Shown here: piece after piece, positions 8,901-10,871 of the stretch | Layout: the number at the start of each line of letters is the position of its first letter | Position numbering within the stretch: the stretch's first letter is position 1 | NCBI GenBank assembly: GCA_021823905.1 | Contig: JAKALX010000086.1 | Location: 1 to 10,871 of the forward strand | Length of the DNA: 10,871 bases | Origin: Chloroflexota bacterium | Lineage (GTDB): Bacteria > Chloroflexota > Dehalococcoidia > Tepidiformales > Tepidiformaceae | Reading direction: 5' to 3' | Program-made: the position numbers and the translations under genes | Notes under the pieces: model-generated | Told to the model about the DNA's origin: nothing | Database searches by the model: none | The model's input: the letters and a program-made list of their open reading frames with translations, nothing else

Positions 8901-9076
8901 TGAAGCTTCTGCCACTGCCCATCGAGCGCGAGGAGTGCGCCGATCTCGAAGTAGCCGGTGGCAATGTCGAACGAACTGGAAATTTCCGCCCATTCGCGGA
9001 GGTAGTTGCGGACCTTCCAGTCGGCATCACTGTTGTCAACAATGAAGAGGTCGCCGGCTTTAGACGCCGTTGTCAT
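5951..9076 (-). CDS. PLD-family nuclease/SNF2-type helicase fusion
   Basis: A 1041-residue cytoplasmic protein. The N-terminal PLD domain has FHAKAYI (127-133, His128 and Lys130) and GSSNFTACGL (148-157). It is a single HKD-like motif, so cutting would need a dimer. The usual Asp five residues after the Lys is His135. The ATPase follows: Walker A DGVGLGKT (263-270), DEAH (352-355) in VIVIDEAHHFRN, and motif III LLTATPVNN (382-390). An approximately 300-residue, highly charged and probably coiled-coil insert comes before lobe 2. Lobe 2 has KVLIFSEF (698-705), ISTDVLSEGLNLQDA (766-780) and QRIGRVDRR (797-805). The last 235 residues are unassigned. These motifs are typical of SF2/SNF2 DNA translocases in restriction-like defence systems. 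Together with the next gene it would supply the motor and nuclease that type ISP enzymes carry on one chain. The ATG at 9076 has no convincing Shine-Dalgarno and overlaps the stop of the preceding short ORF (ATGA), so coupling is likely. It differs from DISARM as usually described, because no DUF1998 genes are seen. Confidence 0.9.
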   Translation of the reverse strand: MTTASKAGDLFIVDNSDADWKVRNYLREWAEISSSFDIATGYFEIGALLALDGQWQKLQHLRILMGDEVTRRTKKALAEGVALAEQVLDRSLEHEKEQNDFLQGVPAIVEALASGKIRCRVYNRDRFHAKAYITHGKLAVVGPAALVGSSNFTACGLTSNVELNVQLRREVELLQEWYERHWDQAQDITPEILRVIERHTREYTPFEVYAKALQQFVEGHEMSVGEWELTRSQMYPHLDQYQKEGYQALLKIARQYGGAFLCDGVGLGKTFIGLMAIERLTQFEKKNVALFVPKAARFAVWENKIGKYLPELAGGRDFSNLVVLNHTDLLRAGDYPERLQRIRERADVIVIDEAHHFRNLGLKDKSRYWHMSELCAGKTVLLLTATPVNNSLLDLQHMIELFSQREADHFKGAPLGIHSLPGHFRKMEKALEKLIGASSGNGEVETNEAEAERVLRDDALFRALVVQRSRAYVKASQKQHGGSSALFPQREPPKVVAYALKKTYGRLLDQVEEAFSKEKPLFSLAIYYPLAYYKGPDESINPLDENRQKAVVTLIRTGFLKRFESSARAFERSCETLLLKLLAFATKHSQTATEVKVLERWKAQHARTIERVHDHVHKYEESELDADEDVISPEMLEHVEELDRAEYKIDEILDETRLDLDQVVAFLDELAKFKPSHDDKLQALLKLLRADKMLSKQKVLIFSEFMATARYLREELAANGIEGVEEVDSSIGRDRAEVLRQFSPYYNDSSPAELAAEGLNETRVLISTDVLSEGLNLQDATLLINYDLHWNPVRVMQRIGRVDRRLDPEVEERIAREHPERAAIRGTVRYWNFLPPDELEVLLRLYGRVSHKTLKISKTFGIEGKKLLTPEDDYEALKDFTHEYEGTPNFNEKLRLEYQELLAAQPDLAERLRALPGRVFSGRQHPIEGRQAAFFCYALPAPDLSAVMPEAEGPLWTEAAGRVGWYLFDLASGAIEEVPESIVDVIRSQPDTQRRRGIEERTLSEMRAKVEKHIKNTYLKRVDAPVGVRPVLKCWMELNEG
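5955..5959 (-). promoter_or_regulatory. Shine-Dalgarno of the methyltransferase gene inside the helicase gene end
   Basis: GAAGG on the minus strand lies within the last codons of the helicase (ELNEG) and 8 bases before the methyltransferase ATG at 5946. The two frames are separated by only four bases, which points to one transcript and probable translational coupling. Confidence 0.7.
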
Positions 9077-9231
9077 GGGTTTGAACCACTTTGGAACTCG
9101 GTTGAGGGAATGCCCAGGCCGTGAAACCTAGACGACTCGGCACACGGATCCATTTTGCGGGGTGCCCAGGCAATTGCCCAGAGCTGTACCTCGAGCCCGA
9201 GCGCGGCGGTTCCGTTCCTCTTATGAGCCAT
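9073..9231 (-). CDS. 52-codon ORF with an HsdM-like N-terminus, relic or coupling leader
   Basis: It starts at ATG 9231 with a strong Shine-Dalgarno (AGGAG, 7-nt spacer), the best in the window. Its first residues, MAHKRNGTAALGLEVQLWAI, resemble the start of type I modification subunits, which from memory read roughly 'MAkK.nGa.lGFEaqLWaaADkLRgnMDa.EYKHVVLGLIFLKY'. The resemblance continues with APRKMDP and fades at AESSRFHGLGI. After about 40 codons it is lost, and the frame ends by ATGA overlap with the helicase start. No other part of hsdM is present. I infer that an older hsdM start was left behind when the helicase operon was joined to it, keeping its ribosome site. The 52-residue peptide has no methyltransferase motif and no likely activity. 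It may now only feed ribosomes to the helicase start. The longer ATG at 9366 lacks family similarity and a ribosome site. Confidence 0.55.
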   Translation of the reverse strand: MAHKRNGTAALGLEVQLWAIAWAPRKMDPCAESSRFHGLGIPSTEFQSGSNP

Positions 9232-9238
9232 CAACAGT

Positions 9239-9243
9239 CTCCT
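9239..9243 (-). promoter_or_regulatory. Strong Shine-Dalgarno of the HsdM-like leader ORF
   Basis: AGGAG on the minus strand, 7 bases before the ATG at 9231. It decides the start of the 52-codon ORF and, through the ATGA overlap, probably serves the helicase too. Confidence 0.7.
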
Positions 9244-9321
9244 AACTGCAACCTCGCGATCCCGAACCCGCGCCGCCACTAACCGCATCGGCGCGGTGTG
9301 ACACCCGCTTTGCCGCCTCGC

Positions 9322-9356
9322 GCTCACATTCGCCCTCTGGCCGTGAGCAAGGCCAG
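9322..9356 (-). promoter_or_regulatory. Possible H-type pseudoknot upstream of the operon
   Basis: On the minus strand CTGGCC (9356-9351) pairs with GGCCAG (9342-9337), and GCTCAC (9348-9343) pairs with GTGAGC (9327-9322). The two 6-bp stems interlock. Loop 1 is TT, loop 2 is zero and loop 3 is nine bases (AGGGCGAAT), dimensions that suit a classical H-type pseudoknot. It lies about 90 bases before the leader ATG. No promoter or transcript start could be fixed, so I cannot say it is transcribed. The two stems could equally act as alternative hairpins or a protein-binding inverted repeat. Confidence 0.3.
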
Positions 9357-9698
9357 CTAGCGCCACCGCTCGCTTCGGTGTCCATGGCTGCCGGGGACCG
9401 CAGCATTACCATCTCACAATTACCGCAGAAGAATCATACGCCGAGAGCGCAAGGGGGTGGGTGCTCGGAAGTGAGACGGCGGCGCAGTTCGCGCTTTTTG
9501 GGCCGGCGCTTGGTGTGTTGGGGTAGCGCGATCTCGATTCCAACCTGGCCAAAGGGTGCCTCGATCCCATCGATCGCCACCCCTCCCTCGGCCTGGGCGG
9601 TAACATCTCCGAACTGCTGGCCGGTGATGTACGCTTGGTGGTCAGTTCTATGTGCAATGATTCAATCAGGGGTCGCGGGCGATGGTAGGGGGTTCCCA
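9357..9698. other. Intergenic stretch with faint coding remains
   Basis: There is no intact gene. The minus strand is open from 9661 to a TGA at 9436-9434 (75 codons) and has a protein-like middle (HQAYITGQQFGDVTAQ, then VAIDGIEAPFGQVGIEIALP), but no ATG start. The opposite plus frame is also nearly open, broken by a TAG at 9524. Codon-position GC does not separate the two. A TATGAT at 9438-9433 on the minus strand could be a -10 box, but there is no fitting -35 element. I see no repeat, tRNA or insertion-sequence end. Confidence 0.35.
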
Positions 9699-10370
9699 AT
9701 GAGGTCAGAACGCGGGTCATGGGCCTTCTCACTTGTTAGTGCTGCTTTCGCCGTTGTCAGTGCAGTTGGGGCATTTTACGTTGGATCTCTCCAATTTCGC
9801 GTAGGGAAATTTCAAACTGCTACCGGCTACGTTGAAATTCTGGCCAAGAAGGACTATCCGCCGTCCGCCAAGATGATTGCCCTGGCTTCGATGCTCAGGA
9901 ATGATCTCGTCGACCCCGACACCCTCCTTGACTCAGCCTATACTCTTGAGGATGAACTCCAATCGCATGTGACTCACGAGTTTCTCTATCTCATAGGGCA
10001 GCAGCGAGCGGACGTCTTGGGTCCCTTTGGGTACGTCTGGCTAGACCAGGGCGGCATCAAGCCCTCGGGTGATGTATATCGTATCGAGGGATGGGCACTC
10101 GACAGGTCAAAGGTTGAGGATATTGTGCTCTTGGCGGATCACGTGGTCACTGGGCTTGTTCCAATACGAGGGATCAGGAGGCCGGACATCGAGAAGCTCT
10201 TCCCCAGTTTTGGGAGTGCGAAGGATCGTCTGGCATCAGGATTCGCCTTTGAGATTCCTGTTCGTGTTGCGGCCGGCAAGCGGGTTCTTGTTACAATTCG
10301 CCTCTCTAATGACGCCTATAGGTTCAGGGATATCCTTTCGCGCGAGCTCTACTTCGAACCGCCGCACTGA
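9699..10370 (+). CDS. Membrane-anchored protein with C-terminal surface-type beta domain
   Basis: Starting at ATG 9699 the product is 223 residues. This start is preferred because AGGGGG lies about seven bases upstream and the first segment is then a clean signal-anchor: MRSERG followed by a hydrophobic stretch (about residues 9-29) and a basic flank. The upstream in-frame codons back to 9378 look non-coding (Arg/Pro/Ser-rich). Residues 60-125 are probably helical. Residues 128-205 carry a pattern I know from bacterial secreted and surface proteins: IEGWALDRSKVE, then RRPDIEKLFPSF, then SGFAFEIPV, compare 'vsGWAlD.sgV..v.v', 'RPDVa..fP' and 'SGF.f.lp'. That unit is an Ig-like beta sandwich. 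The protein would sit in the membrane with this domain outside the cytoplasm. GC is about 43-53% in lines counted, far below the neighbouring HNH gene (about 80%), which suggests separate acquisition. No link to the defence genes can be shown, and the function is unknown. Confidence 0.7.
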   Translation: MRSERGSWAFSLVSAAFAVVSAVGAFYVGSLQFRVGKFQTATGYVEILAKKDYPPSAKMIALASMLRNDLVDPDTLLDSAYTLEDELQSHVTHEFLYLIGQQRADVLGPFGYVWLDQGGIKPSGDVYRIEGWALDRSKVEDIVLLADHVVTGLVPIRGIRRPDIEKLFPSFGSAKDRLASGFAFEIPVRVAAGKRVLVTIRLSNDAYRFRDILSRELYFEPPH

Positions 10371-10461
10371 AAATCCAGAGTGCATACCGGGAAGCCTGGG
10401 GAGCGCCGGCCACATCACGGGTCGAGTGCTGTCAGCGCGCCTAATTCTGATATCGGCGTGC

Positions 10462-10871
10462 TCAGCCTCTGAACATCGTGTCGGCGTGCCATTCGAGGAA
10501 GTCGCGCCGCGGGCGGTCCGCGGCGTCGTGGGGGAGCCACAGCTCTCGGCCCGCGAGCTGCATGTACTCCTCGCCGTTGTGGAAGTCCTCCCGCAGCTTG
10601 CGGCTCACGCGGAAGTGGTGGTCCGGCGTCACCGTCACGTAGCCCCGGTCGAATAGGCGATGGAGATCGGAGCGCAAGAGGATTCCGTTGGTGGCCTCGT
10701 GCTGGCCGCCCTCACTGATGGGCAGGATGTGGGCCGCCTCCAGCACCGGCAGCACCCTCTCCTTCGTGATGGCGCAGCGCCGCTCATACAGGTCGGTGAT
10801 GACGACACGGAACGAGCCCTGGCCCAGGCGCGGGCGGATGAGCACTGGGTCGCCACGGGTTGGCGCTCGCT
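10462..10871 (-). CDS. HNH endonuclease, C-terminal part (5' end beyond the window)
   Basis: The frame is open from the right edge to TGA at 10464-10462 and gives 136 residues. A GTG at 10845 could mimic a start, but coding continues upstream (TRGDPVLIRPRLGQGSFR), as in full-length relatives of roughly 300 residues, so I treat it as partial. The HNH core is complete: RRCAITKERVLPVLEAAHI holds the first His, followed by the Asn in ATNGILL and the last His in SDLHRLFDRGY. This is the 'HNH_2' arrangement found in many putative restriction-type endonucleases, with a single metal ion held in a beta-beta-alpha fold. The C-terminus (VSRKLREDF, DFLEWHAD) is also typical of the family. It is convergent with the membrane-protein gene, 91 bases away. 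No clear terminator hairpin with a T-tract lies between them. Confidence 0.88.
   Translation of the reverse strand, partial: RAPTRGDPVLIRPRLGQGSFRVVITDLYERRCAITKERVLPVLEAAHILPISEGGQHEATNGILLRSDLHRLFDRGYVTVTPDHHFRVSRKLREDFHNGEEYMQLAGRELWLPHDAADRPRRDFLEWHADTMFRG

Noticed and set aside
1345..9076. DISARM operon
   Set aside because: An SNF2-type helicase and an N6-adenine methyltransferase are present as in class 1 DISARM, but no DUF1998 (drmB), drmA-type helicase or separate drmC is in view, and the methyltransferase is of the ISP type.
9073..9130. tRNA-like end (GGTTCAAACCC) before the helicase
   Set aside because: The T-loop-like string has no 5-bp stem, and no acceptor, D or anticodon arm can be built around it.
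9073..9366. 97-residue form of the leader ORF starting at 9366
   Set aside because: There is no ribosome site at 9366. The HsdM-like residues start precisely at the ATG at 9231, which has AGGAG at the right distance.
9232..9480. LexA/SOS box upstream of the operon
   Set aside because: I looked because of the LexA-like module. No CTGT-N8-ACAG, CGAAC-N4-GTTCG or GTTC-N7-GTTC site is present.
9378..9698. N-terminal extension of the membrane protein gene
   Set aside because: The extra 107 codons are rich in Arg, Ser, Pro and Trp without pattern. The start at 9699 has a ribosome site and begins a clean membrane segment.
1..10871. CRISPR array, insertion-sequence ends or tandem DNA repeats
   Set aside because: No regularly spaced direct repeats, terminal inverted repeats or transposase domains were found by eye.

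Overview
The window comes from a GC-rich bacterial chromosome or large plasmid. Hand counts of single 60-base lines give roughly 70-80% GC in the core of the restriction-type genes. The AT-richer patches are nearer 45-57%. I cannot name a phylum from these genes. Nothing here is a housekeeping gene. The content is that of a defence or accessory island: a helicase-nuclease, a DNA methyltransferase, an HNH endonuclease, a group II intron end and a fragment of a type I modification gene.

Left edge, 1-275: the 3' end of a group II intron on the plus strand. It holds the C-terminal codons of the intron-encoded reverse transcriptase/maturase, then catalytic domain V and the domain VI hairpin. The intron lies antisense to, and appears to interrupt, an unrecognised minus-strand gene (276-1241).

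Centre, 1345-9231: a minus-strand operon, read right to left. It begins with a 52-codon ORF (9231-9073) whose N-terminus looks like a type I HsdM start. This ORF overlaps by ATGA the gene for a 1041-residue PLD-nuclease/SNF2-type helicase (9076-5951). Four bases further on starts a 1533-residue N6-adenine methyltransferase (5946-1345). Its layout runs: type ISP-like coupler, methyltransferase, ISP-like specificity domain, a LexA/UmuD-like S24 autoprotease module with the Ser-Lys dyad and an Ala-Gly bond at the expected place, a charged linker, and two similar winged-helix-like units. Helicase and methyltransferase together look like a split relative of single-chain type ISP enzymes. The helicase protein would supply cutting and DNA translocation, and the methyltransferase protein would supply recognition and self-marking. 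The LexA-like module suggests that autocleavage could uncouple the C-terminal unit from the methyltransferase. That is the most interesting feature of the window.

Right side, 9232-10871: a leader and intergenic stretch of about 470 bases with a possible H-type pseudoknot on the operon strand and weak remains of coding sequence. It is followed by an AT-richer plus-strand gene for a 223-residue membrane-anchored protein with a bacterial surface-type beta domain. Convergent to it is the C-terminal part of an HNH endonuclease that runs off the right edge.
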